From Rubrobacter indicoceani (GTDB lineage Bacteria > Actinomycetota > Rubrobacteria > Rubrobacterales > Rubrobacteraceae): 64,000 nucleotides of DNA. Position 1 is the first letter of the stretch; each line of letters begins with the position of its first letter. Below, piece after piece: positions 6,101 through 20,946 of the stretch. The position numbers and the translations under genes are program-made. The notes beneath the pieces were generated by a model. The model made no database searches. It saw only the letters and a list, made by a program, of their open reading frames with translations, and was not told the origin of the DNA. The stretch is taken from positions 806,001 to 870,000 of the forward strand of contig NZ_CP031115.1 in assembly GCF_003568865.1 (NCBI RefSeq). The letters run 5' to 3'.

Positions 6101-9100
6101 TTGGTGACCCCTGTCGTGCGCCGTGAGCGGCACTCCTTCTCGCGTGTCCAGACGTCTGATATCCAGCTACCGGACCTTGTCGAGATACAGAAACAATCAT
6201 TTGAGAAGTTTTTAAACGAAGGGATCGGGAAGACCCTGAGGGATATATCCCCGATCAACGATTACACGAACTCCTACGCCGTCGAGTTCGGCGAGCACCA
6301 CTTCGAGGAGCCGAAGGACTCCGTTGACGAGTGCATGTCAAAGGACAAGACTTACGCCGCGTCGCTTTCGGTGCGGGTACGGGTGCACATAAAAGAGACG
6401 GGGGAGATCCGGGAGCAGGACGTGTTCATGGGCGACTTTCCGCTTATGACCGACTCGGGGACCTTTATCATCAACGGCACGGAGCGCGTCGTCGTTACGC
6501 AGCTTGTCCGGTCGCCGGGCGCGTACGTGATGGAGCCGAAGGACGCGACAAAGCAGGTTCTGACGGCGAGCCTCATGCCGAGCCGGGGTTCGTGGCTTGA
6601 GTTCGAGGTCGAGACCAAGGGCTTTGTCTCGGTCAGGATAGACCGGAAAAGGAAGCTGCCGGTAACGGTGCTGCTAAAGGCTCTGGACATGGGCGGACCG
6701 CAGGAGATATTGGAGCGGTTCAACGACTCGTGGCTGATCCGCAACACGCTCGAGAAGGACGACAAGGCCAGCCGTGAGGACGCTCTTATCGAGGTCTTCA
6801 AGCGTCAGCGTCCGGGTGAGCCGGTCAACGTGGACAACGCCGAGAGCCTTATAGAGACGCTTTTCTTTGACCCGAAGCGTTACGACCTCTCGCGGGTCGG
6901 GCGTTACAAGGTCAACAAGAAGCTCAAGGTGGACGCGCCGGAGGATCAGCTCACGCTGACCGTCGAGGACATCGAGGCGCTTCTGAAGCGGCTGCTCGCC
7001 ATCTCCGAGGACGTTGCGGAGCAGGAGGAGTTCGGGCGCATAAACTACGACCGCATCCGGCACCGCCTGGACGAGTACGAGCACTTCGGGAACCGTCGTC
7101 TGAGGACGGTCGGGGAGCTTATCCAGGAGTCGTTCCGCATCGGGATGTACCGGATGGAGCGCGTCGTCCGGGAGCGGATGACAAGCCAGGACGAGGAGAA
7201 CATCACCCCGCAGACGGTGGTGAACACAAAGCCGGTCTCGTCTGCGATCAAGGAGTTCTTCGGTTCCTCGCAGCTCTCGCAGTTTATGGATCAGACAAAC
7301 ACGCTCTCGGGGCTTTCGCACCGGCGGCGTTTGAGCGCGATGGGTGCCGGTGGTCTGAGCCGGGAGCGGGCACCGATAGAGGTTCGCGACGTTCACCCGA
7401 CGCACTACGGCAGGATGTGTCCTATAGAGACGCCGGAAGGTCCGAACATCGGGCTTATCGGGCAGCTCTCGACGTTCGCTGCGGTGGACGAGTACGGTTT
7501 CCTTCAGACCCCGTACCGGCGGGTCGTCGAGGGACGGGTAACGGAGGAGATAGTCTTCCTGTCTGCGGACGAGGAGGAAGAGCTCATCATCGCGCAGGCC
7601 AACACGCCGCTCGACCCGGAGACGGGTGAGATCACGGAGGAGCAAGTCCTCGCCCGCGAGCGTGGCGGCGACGTCTCGACCGTTGACCGTACCGCCGTCG
7701 ACTACATGGACGTTGCCCCGCTTCAGGTTGTCTCGGTCGGCACGGCGCTTATACCGTTTCTGGAGCACGACGACGCAAGTCGCGCGCTCATGGGGGCGAA
7801 CATGCAGCGTCAGGCCGTGCCGCTTCTCAGAAGCGAGGCCCCGTACGTCGGAACCGGGATGGAGTTCCGGGCGGCTACCGATACCGGCGACGTCGTGCTG
7901 GCGAAGAACGCCGGGACGGTGGAGAAGGTAACGGCGGCCGAGATCAAGGTCCGGCTCGAGGACGACTCGTTTGACACGTACACGCTCAGGAAGTTCGGTC
8001 GGTCAAACCAGGGTACGCTCGTAAACCAGCGCCCGCTCGTGAAGGAAGGCGAGAAAGTCGAGGCCGGGACCATCATGGCCGACGGCTCCTCCACCGAGCA
8101 GGGCGAGCTCGCGCTCGGCAAGAACATGCTCGTCGCGTTCATGGCGTGGGAAGGGTACAACTTCGAGGACGCCATCATCATAAGCGAGCGCATCGTCAAG
8201 GACGACGTGCTCTCCTCCATACACATCGAAGAGTACGAGGTTCAGGCCCGGGACACCAAGCTCGGGCCGGAGGAGATCACCCGCGACATCCCCAACGCCT
8301 CCGACGAGGTCCTGATGAACCTCGACTCCGACGGCATCATCCGCATCGGGGCGGAGGTGAATTCCGGCGACGTTCTGGTCGGGAAGGTGACGCCGAAGGG
8401 CGAATCCGAGCCGACCCCGGAGGAGAAGCTCCTTCGGGCTATCTTCGGTGAGAAGGCCCGCGAGGTGAAGGACTCTTCGCTCAAGGTTCCTCACGGCGAG
8501 GGCGGCGTTGTTATAGACGTCAAGCGGTTCAGCCGCGACGAGGGTGACGATTCCCTGCAGCCGGGTGTCAACGAGCAGGTACGCGTGTTCGTGGCGAAGA
8601 AGCGGAAGATCTCGGAGGGTGACAAGCTCGCCGGACGGCACGGAAACAAGGGCGTCATCTCGAAGATCGTCCCGGAAGAGGACATGCCGTACATGGCCGA
8701 TGGTCGTCCGGTGGATGTGATCCTGTCGCCTCTGGGGGTGCCGAGCCGTATGAACATCGGGCAGATCCTCGAGACGCACCTCGGGTTTGCGGCCAGCCGC
8801 GGGCTCGGGGAGAACGACGGGAAGCCGGTGCACGTGGCGACCCCGGTCTTCTCGGGCGCGGAGACAAAAGACATCGACGCGGCGATAGAAAAGGTCAGAA
8901 CGGAGATCGCACCGGAGATTGGGATGGGCAAGGGCGGAAAGGTAACGCTCTACGACGGTCGCACCGGGGAGCCGTTCGACGGGCGGATCACCGTCGGATA
9001 CATGTACATACTGAAGCTGCTTCACCTTGTGGACGACAAGATCCACGCCCGCTCGACGGGACCGTACTCGCTTGTAACCCAGCAGCCGCTCGGTGGCAAG

Positions 9101-9481
9101 GCCCAGTTCGGTGGTCAGCGGTTCGGTGAGATGGAGGTGTGGGCGCTTGAAGCCTACGGCGCGGCGCACACCCTGCAGGAGCTTCTGACCATCAAGTCGG
9201 ACGACCGGGTGGGACGGGTCAAAAGCTACGAGTCCATCGTCAAGGGCGAGAACATACCGGAGCCGGGGGTACCCGCAAGCTTCAAGGTCCTGCTCAAGGA
9301 GATGCAGTCGCTCGGGCTCTCGGTCAAACCGATCTACGACGCCGCTGCGGCGGTCGAGGGCGACACGGAGCGGCGTGACTGGGACGAGGCCGCCCGCGCA
9401 CTGGGCATCAACCTCCAGCGCGACGAACCGACGGGCAACCTCGACGACGTGCCGGACCGTTTCTCTGAAGGAGGTATGTAA
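6101..9481 (+). CDS. rpoB: DNA-directed RNA polymerase subunit beta
   Basis: A 1,126-residue beta subunit, close to the compact actinobacterial length. Landmarks: the rifampicin pocket at about 389-416, [23 protein letters not shown], the [10 protein letters not shown] stretch, [13 protein letters not shown] and the C-terminal [24 protein letters not shown] at 6101 is 9 nt after GGAGG and is preferred; GTG at 6104 is also possible. Within the rifampicin region Asp397, His407 and Ser412 (E. coli D516, H526, S531) are kept, but residues matching N518, P520, L533 and P535 are Thr399, Thr401, Met414 and Ala416. The gene ends 3 nt before rpoC and its last codons hold the rpoC ribosome site. Confidence 0.98.
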   Translation: MVTPVVRRERHSFSRVQTSDIQLPDLVEIQKQSFEKFLNEGIGKTLRDISPINDYTNSYAVEFGEHHFEEPKDSVDECMSKDKTYAASLSVRVRVHIKETGEIREQDVFMGDFPLMTDSGTFIINGTERVVVTQLVRSPGAYVMEPKDATKQVLTASLMPSRGSWLEFEVETKGFVSVRIDRKRKLPVTVLLKALDMGGPQEILERFNDSWLIRNTLEKDDKASREDALIEVFKRQRPGEPVNVDNAESLIETLFFDPKRYDLSRVGRYKVNKKLKVDAPEDQLTLTVEDIEALLKRLLAISEDVAEQEEFGRINYDRIRHRLDEYEHFGNRRLRTVGELIQESFRIGMYRMERVVRERMTSQDEENITPQTVVNTKPVSSAIKEFFGSSQLSQFMDQTNTLSGLSHRRRLSAMGAGGLSRERAPIEVRDVHPTHYGRMCPIETPEGPNIGLIGQLSTFAAVDEYGFLQTPYRRVVEGRVTEEIVFLSADEEEELIIAQANTPLDPETGEITEEQVLARERGGDVSTVDRTAVDYMDVAPLQVVSVGTALIPFLEHDDASRALMGANMQRQAVPLLRSEAPYVGTGMEFRAATDTGDVVLAKNAGTVEKVTAAEIKVRLEDDSFDTYTLRKFGRSNQGTLVNQRPLVKEGEKVEAGTIMADGSSTEQGELALGKNMLVAFMAWEGYNFEDAIIISERIVKDDVLSSIHIEEYEVQARDTKLGPEEITRDIPNASDEVLMNLDSDGIIRIGAEVNSGDVLVGKVTPKGESEPTPEEKLLRAIFGEKAREVKDSSLKVPHGEGGVVIDVKRFSRDEGDDSLQPGVNEQVRVFVAKKRKISEGDKLAGRHGNKGVISKIVPEEDMPYMADGRPVDVILSPLGVPSRMNIGQILETHLGFAASRGLGENDGKPVHVATPVFSGAETKDIDAAIEKVRTEIAPEIGMGKGGKVTLYDGRTGEPFDGRITVGYMYILKLLHLVDDKIHARSTGPYSLVTQQPLGGKAQFGGQRFGEMEVWALEAYGAAHTLQELLTIKSDDRVGRVKSYESIVKGENIPEPGVPASFKVLLKEMQSLGLSVKPIYDAAAAVEGDTERRDWDEAARALGINLQRDEPTGNLDDVPDRFSEGGM

Positions 9482-9484
9482 GCG

Positions 9485-13354
<3,870 letters not shown>

Positions 13355-13379
13355 TCCGGGTCACCGATCAGTTCCGTCG

Positions 13380-13407
13380 AGCCGGGGTGCAGTCCGCCCC
13401 GGCTTTT
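13380..13407 (+). terminator. Terminator of rpoBC
   Basis: AGCCGGGG (13380-13387) pairs perfectly with CCCCGGCT (13397-13404) around a 9-nt loop, followed by a short T-run (13404-13407). It starts 25 nt after the rpoC stop. Confidence 0.85.
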
Positions 13408-13435
13408 CGGTTCCTGCGACAGCGGAACGCCCGCC

Positions 13436-13464
13436 TTGATATAGCGGTGCCGCAGTAATATACT
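13436..13464 (+). promoter_or_regulatory. Promoter of the rpsL (str) operon
   Basis: TTGATA (13436-13441) and TATACT (13459-13464) are separated by 17 nt. It is well placed after the rpoC terminator and gives a leader of about 135 nt before rpsL. This is likely the main promoter for rpsL-rpsG-fusA-tuf and possibly the S10 block. Confidence 0.85.
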
Positions 13465-13522
13465 CACTCGTCGCGGCCACGAATGGTCTATCAATGCTGG
13501 TAGACAGGTTCGGGGCGGCGCT

Positions 13523-13545
13523 ACGTTTTCCTGAGCGGAAGACGT
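13523..13545 (+). promoter_or_regulatory. Leader hairpin before rpsL
   Basis: ACGTTTTC (13523-13530) pairs with GAAGACGT (13538-13545) through 8 pairs with a 7-nt loop, within the rpsL 5' leader. A second small hairpin (TCTATC/GGTAGA) precedes it. They may serve feedback control by a ribosomal protein, but no known leader family is recognised. Confidence 0.35.
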
Positions 13546-13605
13546 GAACAAGCGGTAGCTTAGTAGTAGAAATCCTTTTCCACAGAGATGAGAATGGAGG
13601 CGCGT

Positions 13606-13971
13606 ATGCCGACGACGAACCAACTCGTCCGCTCCGAGCGGACGCTGCAGAAGAAGAAGACGGCGACCCCGGCCCTGCAGGGTTCGCCGCAGAAGCGCGG
13701 GGTCTGCACCCGCGTCTCCACGACGACCCCGAAGAAGCCGAACTCGGCCCTTCGGAAGATCGCCCGCGTAAGGCTGGTGAACGGGATGGAGGTTACGGCC
13801 TACGTTCCGGGTGAGGGGCACAACCTCCAGGAGCACTCCGTGGTGCTGGTGCGTGGCGGCCGGGTGAAGGACCTGCCGGGTGTTCGGTACAAGGTCGTAC
13901 GCGGCGCGCTCGACACGCTCGGGGTCAACGACCGCAAGCAGGGTCGTTCCAAGTACGGTACGAAGAAGTAG
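13606..13971 (+). CDS. rpsL: 30S ribosomal protein S12
   Basis: A 121-residue S12 from ATG 13606 (GGAGG 5 nt upstream; an earlier in-frame ATG at 13588 is rejected). It sits at the decoding centre and includes [17 protein letters not shown] and [15 protein letters not shown]. The lysines where streptomycin-resistance changes arise in other species (PKKPN and the RVKDLPG region) are wild type. Confidence 0.97.
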   Translation: MPTTNQLVRSERTLQKKKTATPALQGSPQKRGVCTRVSTTTPKKPNSALRKIARVRLVNGMEVTAYVPGEGHNLQEHSVVLVRGGRVKDLPGVRYKVVRGALDTLGVNDRKQGRSKYGTKK

Positions 13972-14008
13972 CGAGAAACAGAGAAGTTAGCAGGAGACGA
14001 GGAGAGAG

Positions 14009-14479
14009 ATGCCGAGGCGAGCAGCCCCACCGAAAAGAGAGATACCGGCGGACCCGAACTACGGGAGCGTCGTCGTTCAGCAGCTTATCAACAAGATCAT
14101 GTTGGACGGCAAGAAGTCCACGTCCGAGAGGATCGTCTACAACGCCCTCTCGCTGGTCGAGGAGCGCACGGGCGAGAACCCGTCGGTTGTTTTGAACCAG
14201 GCCCTGGACAACATTCGTCCGAGGCTGGAAGTCCGCAGTCGCCGGGTCGGTGGCGCAACGTATCAGGTCCCGGTGGAGGTCCCGCAGCGTCGGGCCAACA
14301 CGCTGGCTCTCCGGTGGATGATCCGCTTCGCCCGTGAGCGCCGGGAGAAGGCGATGGGGGCGCGGCTGGCGGCTGAGATCCTTGACGCGAAGGACAACGT
14401 CGGCGCGAGCATCAGGCGCAAGGAAGAGACGCACCGCATGGCCGAAGCCAATCGTGCGTTCGCACATTACAGGTGGTGA
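14009..14479 (+). CDS. rpsG: 30S ribosomal protein S7
   Basis: A 156-residue S7, the normal length, with [19 protein letters not shown], the conserved [12 protein letters not shown] stretch and the ALRWMI helix. It is a primary 16S rRNA binder at the 3' major domain and E site. GGAGAGAG precedes the ATG. Between rpsL and fusA, the str operon order. Confidence 0.97.
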   Translation: MPRRAAPPKREIPADPNYGSVVVQQLINKIMLDGKKSTSERIVYNALSLVEERTGENPSVVLNQALDNIRPRLEVRSRRVGGATYQVPVEVPQRRANTLALRWMIRFARERREKAMGARLAAEILDAKDNVGASIRRKEETHRMAEANRAFAHYRW

Positions 14480-14490
14480 TGGAGTAGATC

Positions 14491-16653
14491 ATGGCAGTAT
14501 CAGTGGCTAAAAAGACCCCGCTGCGGCGGGTCAGAAACATCGGGATCATGGCGCATATCGACGCCGGGAAAACAACGACGACGGAGCGCATCCTGCTCTA
14601 CACGGGCCTGACCCACAAGCTGGGCGAGGTCCACGACGGCAACGCCGTAATGGACTGGATGGCTCAGGAGCGCGAGCGCGGCATCACCATAACGTCCGCT
14701 GCGACAACGGTCTTCTGGGGCGGTGCGGATACCAAATCCAAGAACGGCAAGGGCGCGGTCAAAGAAGGCGTCCACAGCCGCATCAACGAGCAGCACCGCA
14801 TAAACATCATAGACACGCCCGGACACGTGGACTTCACGGTAGAGGTCGAGCGATCGCTGCGGGTTCTGGACGGTGCGATCGCGCTGTTCGACTCGGTGGC
14901 GGGTGTAGAGCCGCAGTCCGAGACGGTGTGGCGTCAGGCCGACAAGTACGGGGTTCCGAGGATCGCGTTCGTCAACAAGATGGACAGGATCGGGGCTAAC
15001 TTCTACAACGCGGTGGATACGATGGTCGACAGGCTCGGGGCGAACGCCGTTCCGGTGCAGTTGCCCATCGGGGCGGAGTCCGAGTTCCAGGGCATCGTCG
15101 ACCTTGTAGAGATGAAGGCGATCAACTACCTCGACGACCTCGGCGCGGAGTGGGAAGAGACGGAGATCCCCGAGGACATGCAGGATCAGGCCGAGGCGTA
15201 TCGGGAGCAGCTTCTCGAGGCCATCGCCGACTACGACGAGGACATCATGATGGCCGTTCTCGAGGGCGAATCTATCGAGGTGGAGCAGGTCCGGGCCGCT
15301 ATTCGCAAAGCGACGCTCGACAACAAGATGACCCCGGTCTTCGTGGGTTCGGCGTTCAAGAACAAAGGCGTTCAGCCGCTTATAGACGGCGCGATAGATT
15401 ATTTGCCGAGCCCGCTCGACGTGCCGCCGATCAAGGGCGTCAACAAGGACGGTGAGGAGATAGAACGGCCCGCCGACGAGGACGCTCCGCTTTCGATGCT
15501 GGCGTTCAAGGTTCAGACGGACCCGCACGTCGGGAAGCTGACCTACGCCCGGATCTACTCGGGGACGCTCAAGGCCGGTTCCTACGTGATGAACACCACG
15601 AAGGACAACCGCGAGCGCGTCGGCCGCATCCTCCAGATGCACTCCAACACCCGCGAGGCGCGGGACGAAGTCTATGCCGGGGAGCTTGTTGCGCTGATCG
15701 GCCTGCAGAACACCGGTACGGGCGACACGCTCGTCAGCGAGGAAGACACCGAGCGTCCGGTGCTGGAGCAGATGACGTTTGATGAGCCGGTGATCCACCA
15801 GGCCATCGAGCCGAAGACAAAGGCGGACCAGGAGAAGCTCTCCGCCGCGCTTCAGAAGCTCGCCGAAGAAGACCCGACGTTCACCGTTCACGGGGACGAG
15901 GAGACCGGGCAGACGCTTATCGGCGGGATGGGTGAGCTTCATCTGGAGATCATCCTCGACCGGCTTCTGCGCGAGTTTCGGGTTGACGCGAACATTGGCA
16001 AGCCGCAGGTCGCGTACCGCGAGACGATCCGCAAGCGCGTCGAGAACGTCGAGGGGCGCTTCGTGCGGCAGACGGGTGGTCGTGGTCAGTTCGGACACGC
16101 CGTTATCAACGTCGAGCACCAGGAAGACCCGGAGGCCGAGAACTACACCTTCGAGAACAAGATCGTCGGTGGCGTCATCCCGAGGGAGTACATCCCGAGC
16201 GTTGACAAGGGGATTCAGGGCTCGCTCGATTCGGGCGTTGTCGCCGGGTTCCCGGTCGTGGACATCAAGGTCGAGCTGGTGGACGGTTCGTTTCACGAGG
16301 TCGACTCCAACGAGATGGCGTTTCAGATCGCCGGCAGCATGGCGATTCGGGAGGCCCTCAAGCGGGCGAACCCGGTGCTTCTGGAGCCGATTATGGCCGT
16401 CGAGGTCGTGATGCCGGAAGAGTTCATGGGCGACGTGATGGGCGACCTGAGCTCGCGGCGCGGACAGATCCAGGGAATGGACAGCCGGGGCAGCGGACAG
16501 GTTATCCGGGCGATGGTCCCGCTCTCCGAGATGTTTGGTTACGCGACTACGGTGCGCTCCAAGACGCAGGGTCGGGCGACGTTCTCGATGCAGTTCGACC
16601 ACTACAACGAGGTCCCGAAGAGCATCGCCGAGGAGATCTCCGAGAAGCGGTAG
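14491..16653 (+). CDS. fusA: Elongation factor G (with an insertion in the G domain)
   Basis: A 720-residue translocase GTPase. P loop AHIDAGKTT, switch I with ERGITI, G3 DTPGHVD, G4 NKMD, then domains II-V with GMGELHLEI and the domain IV loop region [10 protein letters not shown]. Between FW (residues 75-76) and [10 protein letters not shown] (from 102) lie about 25 residues in a segment where common EF-Gs have about two, so roughly 23 extra residues ([20 protein letters not shown] and following). The insert is polar and charged and sits between switch I and G3. Length 720 against about 700 for typical bacterial EF-G agrees with this. Confidence 0.97.
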   Translation: MAVSVAKKTPLRRVRNIGIMAHIDAGKTTTTERILLYTGLTHKLGEVHDGNAVMDWMAQERERGITITSAATTVFWGGADTKSKNGKGAVKEGVHSRINEQHRINIIDTPGHVDFTVEVERSLRVLDGAIALFDSVAGVEPQSETVWRQADKYGVPRIAFVNKMDRIGANFYNAVDTMVDRLGANAVPVQLPIGAESEFQGIVDLVEMKAINYLDDLGAEWEETEIPEDMQDQAEAYREQLLEAIADYDEDIMMAVLEGESIEVEQVRAAIRKATLDNKMTPVFVGSAFKNKGVQPLIDGAIDYLPSPLDVPPIKGVNKDGEEIERPADEDAPLSMLAFKVQTDPHVGKLTYARIYSGTLKAGSYVMNTTKDNRERVGRILQMHSNTREARDEVYAGELVALIGLQNTGTGDTLVSEEDTERPVLEQMTFDEPVIHQAIEPKTKADQEKLSAALQKLAEEDPTFTVHGDEETGQTLIGGMGELHLEIILDRLLREFRVDANIGKPQVAYRETIRKRVENVEGRFVRQTGGRGQFGHAVINVEHQEDPEAENYTFENKIVGGVIPREYIPSVDKGIQGSLDSGVVAGFPVVDIKVELVDGSFHEVDSNEMAFQIAGSMAIREALKRANPVLLEPIMAVEVVMPEEFMGDVMGDLSSRRGQIQGMDSRGSGQVIRAMVPLSEMFGYATTVRSKTQGRATFSMQFDHYNEVPKSIAEEISEKR

Positions 16654-16671
16654 CACCAGCGGCAAAGAAAG

Positions 16672-16702
16672 CGGCGGGCGCGTCAAAGCAACGCGTCCGC
16701 CG
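16672..16702 (+). terminator. Strong hairpin between fusA and tuf
   Basis: CGGCGGGCGCGT (16672-16683) pairs with ACGCGTCCGCCG (16691-16702), 12 pairs with one G-T, loop of 7 nt, followed only by GGGTTTAAAA. The T-run is weak, so it is more likely a partial attenuator or RNase-resistant/processing hairpin adjusting tuf output than a full terminator. Confidence 0.5.
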
Positions 16703-16738
16703 GGGTTTAAAAGAAAAATCAGAGGAGGAAAGGAAGAT

Positions 16739-17941
16739 ATGAGTCGCGGAGTATACGAGAGGAACAAGCCACACCTGAACGTGGGGACGATCGGGCACGT
16801 GGACCACGGCAAGACGACGCTTACGGCAGCCATAACGAAGGTTCTTGCAAAGACCTACCCGAACGACCCGGCAAACCGGGAGATTGCCTTCGATCAGATA
16901 GACAACGCCCCCGAGGAGCGTCAGAGGGGCATCACGATTGCAACGTCTCACCAGGAGTACGCAACGGAGAACCGCCACTACGCACACGTTGACTGCCCGG
17001 GTCACGCCGACTACGTGAAGAACATGATCACCGGAGCGGCGCAGATGGACGGGGCGATCCTCGTTGTAAGCGCGGCGGACGGCCCGATGCCGCAGACCCG
17101 CGAGCACATCCTGCTTGCGCGTCAGGTAGGGGTGCCCTACATCGTGGTCTACCTCAACAAGGCGGACATGGTGGATGACGAGGAGCTTCTTGAGCTTGTA
17201 GAGATGGAAGTGCGCGAGCTGCTCACCGAGTACGAGTTCCCCGGCGACGACATCCCGGTAATAACCGGCTCTGCTCTAAAGGCGCTAGACGGCGACGAGT
17301 CGGAGATCGGCGAGGCGTCGATAGTGGCGCTTATGGAAGCGGTAGACGAGTATGTACCGGAGCCCGAGCGGGAGACCGACAAGGACTTCCTGCTTGCAGT
17401 AGAGGACGTCTTCACGATCCAGGGCCGTGGCACGGTTGCAACGGGTCGGATAGAGACCGGGAAGCTCAAGGTCGGCGACGAAGTAGAGATGGTCGGCATC
17501 AGGAACACCACGAAGACCACGGTCACGGGTGTAGAGATGTTCAACAAGTCGATGGACTCTGCTCAGGCCGGGGACAACATAGGGGCACTGCTAAGAGGGA
17601 CAAAGCGCGACGACATAGAGCGCGGGCAGGTTTTGGCAAAGCCGGGGAGCATAACGCCGCACACGAAGTTCAAGGCCGAGGTGTACGTGCTCAGTAAAGA
17701 AGAGGGTGGCAGGCACACGCCGTTCTTTTCCAACTACCGGCCGCAGTTCTACTTCAGGACAACGGACGTGACGGGGGAGATCCGCCTGGAAGAAGGCGTG
17801 GAGATGGTCATGCCGGGTGACAACACGATCATGAACGTGGAGCTCATAAACCCGATAGCGATGGATGGTGGGCTTAACTTCGCCATACGCGAGGGTGGGC
17901 GGACCGTTGGTGCTGGCGTCGTTACCGAGATCGTGGAATAA
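16739..17941 (+). CDS. tuf: Elongation factor Tu (copy 2)
   Basis: A 400-residue EF-Tu identical in translation to copy 1, in the classical tufA place after fusA. AGGAGGAAAGGA precedes ATG 16739; the frame is open further upstream but that part is antisense/out-of-frame overlap with fusA. It ends 2 nt before rpsJ, so tuf joins the str operon directly to the S10 operon. Codon 2 (AGT) and the last codons differ from copy 1. Confidence 0.98.
   Translation: MSRGVYERNKPHLNVGTIGHVDHGKTTLTAAITKVLAKTYPNDPANREIAFDQIDNAPEERQRGITIATSHQEYATENRHYAHVDCPGHADYVKNMITGAAQMDGAILVVSAADGPMPQTREHILLARQVGVPYIVVYLNKADMVDDEELLELVEMEVRELLTEYEFPGDDIPVITGSALKALDGDESEIGEASIVALMEAVDEYVPEPERETDKDFLLAVEDVFTIQGRGTVATGRIETGKLKVGDEVEMVGIRNTTKTTVTGVEMFNKSMDSAQAGDNIGALLRGTKRDDIERGQVLAKPGSITPHTKFKAEVYVLSKEEGGRHTPFFSNYRPQFYFRTTDVTGEIRLEEGVEMVMPGDNTIMNVELINPIAMDGGLNFAIREGGRTVGAGVVTEIVE
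16745..17934 (+). repeat. tuf long direct repeat, copy B
   Basis: Partner of 1208-2397; about 1,190 bp with no difference seen in the stretches compared. It is a same-strand repeat 15.5 kb apart and a substrate for homologous exchange. Confidence 0.9.
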
Positions 17942-17943
17942 CG

Positions 17944-18255
17944 ATGGCCGTATCGAAGATCCGCATAAAGCTCAAAGCCTATGACCACGAGGTCATAGAC
18001 AAGACGGCGAAGAGCATCGTGGAGACGGCGGAGCGGACCGGGGCTTTTGTCTTCGGCCCCGTTCCGCTACCGACAAAGAAGAGCCGCTACACCGTGATCC
18101 GAGGTCCCTTCAAGGACAAGGATTCGCGCGAGCACTTCCAGCTCCACACGCACAAGCGCCTCATTGATATCCAGCAGCCCACGCCGAGGACGGTTGATTC
18201 GCTACAGCGGCTCGACCTCCCCGCCGGGGTGAACATCGAGATAAAGGCGAACTAG
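17944..18255 (+). CDS. rpsJ: 30S ribosomal protein S10
   Basis: A 103-residue S10 (NusE) beginning [20 protein letters not shown] after a five-residue lead. It has the typical [18 protein letters not shown] loop. Beside its ribosomal role it joins NusB in antitermination and contacts NusG. Starts the S10 operon. Confidence 0.97.
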   Translation: MAVSKIRIKLKAYDHEVIDKTAKSIVETAERTGAFVFGPVPLPTKKSRYTVIRGPFKDKDSREHFQLHTHKRLIDIQQPTPRTVDSLQRLDLPAGVNIEIKAN

Positions 18256-18259
18256 AGCG

Positions 18260-18877
18260 ATGGCAACGGCAGTTTTCGGAAAAAAGAAGCACATGACCCA
18301 GGCCTTTCAGGATGACGGCACCGTGGTCGGTGTGACCATCTTGGAGGTCGAGCCGAACTACGTGACCGCCGTCCGCACCGGCGAAGCTGACGGCTACGAG
18401 GCCGTTCAGGTCGCTTTCGGGCAGGTGAAGTCCAGCCGCGTCAGGAAGCCGATGGCCGGTGTCTTCGCCAAGCTCGACACTCCGGCGCGGCGGCACGTCA
18501 AGGAACTCCGGAACGTCAGCGCGGAGCAGGGTTCGTCCCTTGCGGCGGACGTGTTCGAGGTCGGCGACAGGGTTCACGTAAGTGCGACGGGCAAGGGCAA
18601 GGGCTTTCAGGGGACGGTGAAGCGGCACAACTTCGGTCGCGGGCCGGTCTCTCACGGTTCGCACAACGTCCGCGCACCGGGTTCAGTCGGCGCTTCGGCC
18701 GATCCGGCGAGGATTTTCAAGGGTCAGAAGATGCCCGGACAGATGGGTAACAGGGCCGTCACCGTGCAGAACCTTGAAGTCGTCAACGTGGACATGGAGA
18801 AAAACGAACTCTGGGTCCGGGGCGGCGTACCGGGCGGCAAGGGTACGGTCGTGAGGATCCGAAAGGCGGGTGAGTAG
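18260..18877 (+). CDS. rplC: 50S ribosomal protein L3
   Basis: A 205-residue L3 with [19 protein letters not shown] at its start, the [18 protein letters not shown] loop reaching towards the peptidyl transferase centre, and [16 protein letters not shown]. It is 4 nt after rpsJ. Primary 23S assembly protein. Confidence 0.96.
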   Translation: MATAVFGKKKHMTQAFQDDGTVVGVTILEVEPNYVTAVRTGEADGYEAVQVAFGQVKSSRVRKPMAGVFAKLDTPARRHVKELRNVSAEQGSSLAADVFEVGDRVHVSATGKGKGFQGTVKRHNFGRGPVSHGSHNVRAPGSVGASADPARIFKGQKMPGQMGNRAVTVQNLEVVNVDMEKNELWVRGGVPGGKGTVVRIRKAGE

Positions 18878-18878
18878 C

Positions 18879-19532
18879 ATGGCAGAGGCAAGGCCTCAGG
18901 CCCAAGTTTTCGATGCCCGCAGCGGTGACAGTTCCAGGCTCGACCTCTCGGGTATTCGCTTCGAAACGGAGCCGAAGGAGCACGTTATCCACCGGGCCGT
19001 TGTTCAGGAGCTCGACTCGAAGCGCCGCTGGACGGCGTCCACGAAGGGTCGCAATGAAGTGCGTGGTTCCGGGGCGAAGCTCTGGAGGCAGAAGGGGACG
19101 GGCCGCGCCCGCGTAGGCGACGCTCAGTCCCCGACCCGCTACGGCGGTGGCACATGGGGCGGTCCGAAGCCCAAGCACGCAAGGTTCGGGAAGAGGATCA
19201 ACCGTAAGGAAGCCGCAGCGGCCTTCAACGGTGCGCTCTCCGCCAAGGCGGCGGACGGTGAGGTCTTTGTCCTTGATTCCCTGTCCTTCGACGCGCCCTC
19301 CACGAAGGTCGCGAGGGAGCTTGTCGGGAGGATGGACCTGAACGGTCCGGTGCTTCTCGTGCTGACCGACGACGACGCGAACGCCGCACTCTCGTTCAGG
19401 AACCTGCCGGAGTTTGCGGTGGTCACCCGGCGCGAGCAGTACGGTGTATACGAGCTGCTCCGGGCGCGCGAGGTCGTGTTCTCGCGGGCCGCTTACGAGA
19501 AGCTCATCAGGGAACCGGGAGGTGAGGTGTAG
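18879..19532 (+). CDS. rplD: 50S ribosomal protein L4
   Basis: A 217-residue L4. ATG 18879 is taken as the start; a GTG three codons earlier is possible. It has the exit-tunnel loop GSGAKLWRQKGTGRARVGD and the conserved GGGTWGGPKPKHA. In some bacteria L4 represses the S10 operon. Overlaps rplW by one base. Confidence 0.96.
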   Translation: MAEARPQAQVFDARSGDSSRLDLSGIRFETEPKEHVIHRAVVQELDSKRRWTASTKGRNEVRGSGAKLWRQKGTGRARVGDAQSPTRYGGGTWGGPKPKHARFGKRINRKEAAAAFNGALSAKAADGEVFVLDSLSFDAPSTKVARELVGRMDLNGPVLLVLTDDDANAALSFRNLPEFAVVTRREQYGVYELLRAREVVFSRAAYEKLIREPGGEV

Positions 19533-19819
19533 TGGATCCGCACCAGGTAATAATTCGTCCGGTCATCTCGGAGAAGAGCTACACGCTTATCGAGACGGAG
19601 GGCCAGTACACCTTCCAGGTTGACAAGCGGGCGAACAAAAACCAGATCAAAGCCGCCATCGAGAGCGCCTTCGACGTTTCCGTACACAAGGTGAACACGT
19701 CGAACGTGAAGAGCAAGCCGAAGAGACAGGGCCTCACCCGCGGACGCACCGCGACGTGGAAGAAGGCCGTCGTAAGGCTGGCCGAGGGCGATACCATCGA
19801 ACTGTTCGAGGGAGTCTAA
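19532..19819 (+). CDS. rplW: 50S ribosomal protein L23
   Basis: A 95-residue L23 at the exit of the nascent chain tunnel and docking site for SRP and trigger factor: IIRPVISEKSY, FQVDKRANKNQIKAAIE, VNTSNVKSKPKRQGL. GTG start overlapping the rplD stop by one base. Confidence 0.96.
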   Translation: MDPHQVIIRPVISEKSYTLIETEGQYTFQVDKRANKNQIKAAIESAFDVSVHKVNTSNVKSKPKRQGLTRGRTATWKKAVVRLAEGDTIELFEGV

Positions 19820-19823
19820 GTAG

Positions 19824-20663
19824 ATGCCAGCTATACGTTACAAGCCGACAAGCGCGGGGCGGAGGAACTCCTCCGTTCTGACGCGGGAGTCGGTAACCCG
19901 GGAGAGGCCGGAGAAGAAGCTCGTCAAGAAGCTTCACAAGACCGGCGGACGAAACAACCACGGGCGCATCACGACCCGTCATATCGGCGGCGGTCACAAG
20001 CGTCGTTACCGCCTTATAGACTTCAAGAGGCGCAAAGACGGCGTTCCGGCGACGGTCGCGACCATCGAGTACGACCCGAACCGCTCGGCGAACATCGCGC
20101 TGCTTCACTACCACGACGGTGAGAAGCGCTACATCCTCGCCCCGCGCAACCTGACCGTGGGCTCGATAGTCGAGTCCGGCCCTGAAGCGGACGTGGACGT
20201 GGGGAACACTCTGCCGCTCTCGCGGATTCCGGTCGGTACGGTTATCCACGCGGTGGAGTTGCAGCCGGGACGCGGCGCTCAGATGGCCCGTTCTGCGGGC
20301 GTGAGCGCCCAGCTTGTAGCTCGCGAAGGGAAGCTCGTAACGCTGCGGCTGCCCTCGGGTGAGCGGCGGCGGGTTCAGGCCGAATGCCGGGCCACGGTCG
20401 GGGTAGTCGGGAACCAGTCGCACCAGAACGTCAGGTGGGGCAAGGCCGGACGGAAACGTCACCTGGGGATTCGTCCTACCGTTCGCGGTACGGTGATGAA
20501 CCCGGTGGACCATCCGCACGGTGGTGGCGAGGGCAAGTCAACGCCGGGTCGCGCCCCGGTTACGCCGTGGGGGAAGATCACACAGGGGTCGCCGACCCGC
20601 AAGAAGCACAAGCCTTCGGACGCGATGATCGTGCGCCGCAGGCGGAAGGGCAGGAGACGCTAA
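19824..20663 (+). CDS. rplB: 50S ribosomal protein L2
   Basis: A 279-residue L2 with [22 protein letters not shown] and the C-terminal [16 protein letters not shown] motif that carries the essential histidine next to the peptidyl transferase centre. Normal length, 4 nt after rplW. Confidence 0.98.
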   Translation: MPAIRYKPTSAGRRNSSVLTRESVTRERPEKKLVKKLHKTGGRNNHGRITTRHIGGGHKRRYRLIDFKRRKDGVPATVATIEYDPNRSANIALLHYHDGEKRYILAPRNLTVGSIVESGPEADVDVGNTLPLSRIPVGTVIHAVELQPGRGAQMARSAGVSAQLVAREGKLVTLRLPSGERRRVQAECRATVGVVGNQSHQNVRWGKAGRKRHLGIRPTVRGTVMNPVDHPHGGGEGKSTPGRAPVTPWGKITQGSPTRKKHKPSDAMIVRRRRKGRRR

Positions 20664-20945
20664 ATGACGCGATCTGCAAAGAAAGAACCGTTTGTCGAGG
20701 AACGCCTCATGGAGCGCGTCCTCCGCATGAACGAAAACAACGAGAAGCGGATGCTGAAGACCTGGAGCCGGGCGTCGGTTATCTACCCGGAGTTTGTCGG
20801 TCACACTATCGCCGTCCACGACGGGCGCAAGCACGTGCCCGTCTTCTGCACGGAGAACATGGTCGGCCACAAGCTCGGGGAGTTCGCCCCGACGCGCACC
20901 TTCAGGACGCACCGCAAGGACGACCGCTCGGCGAGAAGGAGGTAG
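20664..20945 (+). CDS. rpsS: 30S ribosomal protein S19
   Basis: A 93-residue S19 of the small-subunit head: [20 protein letters not shown] and [15 protein letters not shown] are diagnostic. The ATG directly follows the rplB stop. Confidence 0.97.
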   Translation: MTRSAKKEPFVEERLMERVLRMNENNEKRMLKTWSRASVIYPEFVGHTIAVHDGRKHVPVFCTENMVGHKLGEFAPTRTFRTHRKDDRSARRR

Positions 20946-20946
20946 T

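Noticed and set aside
14500-16833. A 777-codon open frame on the minus strand across fusA
   Set aside because: Antisense shadow of fusA caused by high GC; no family motif.
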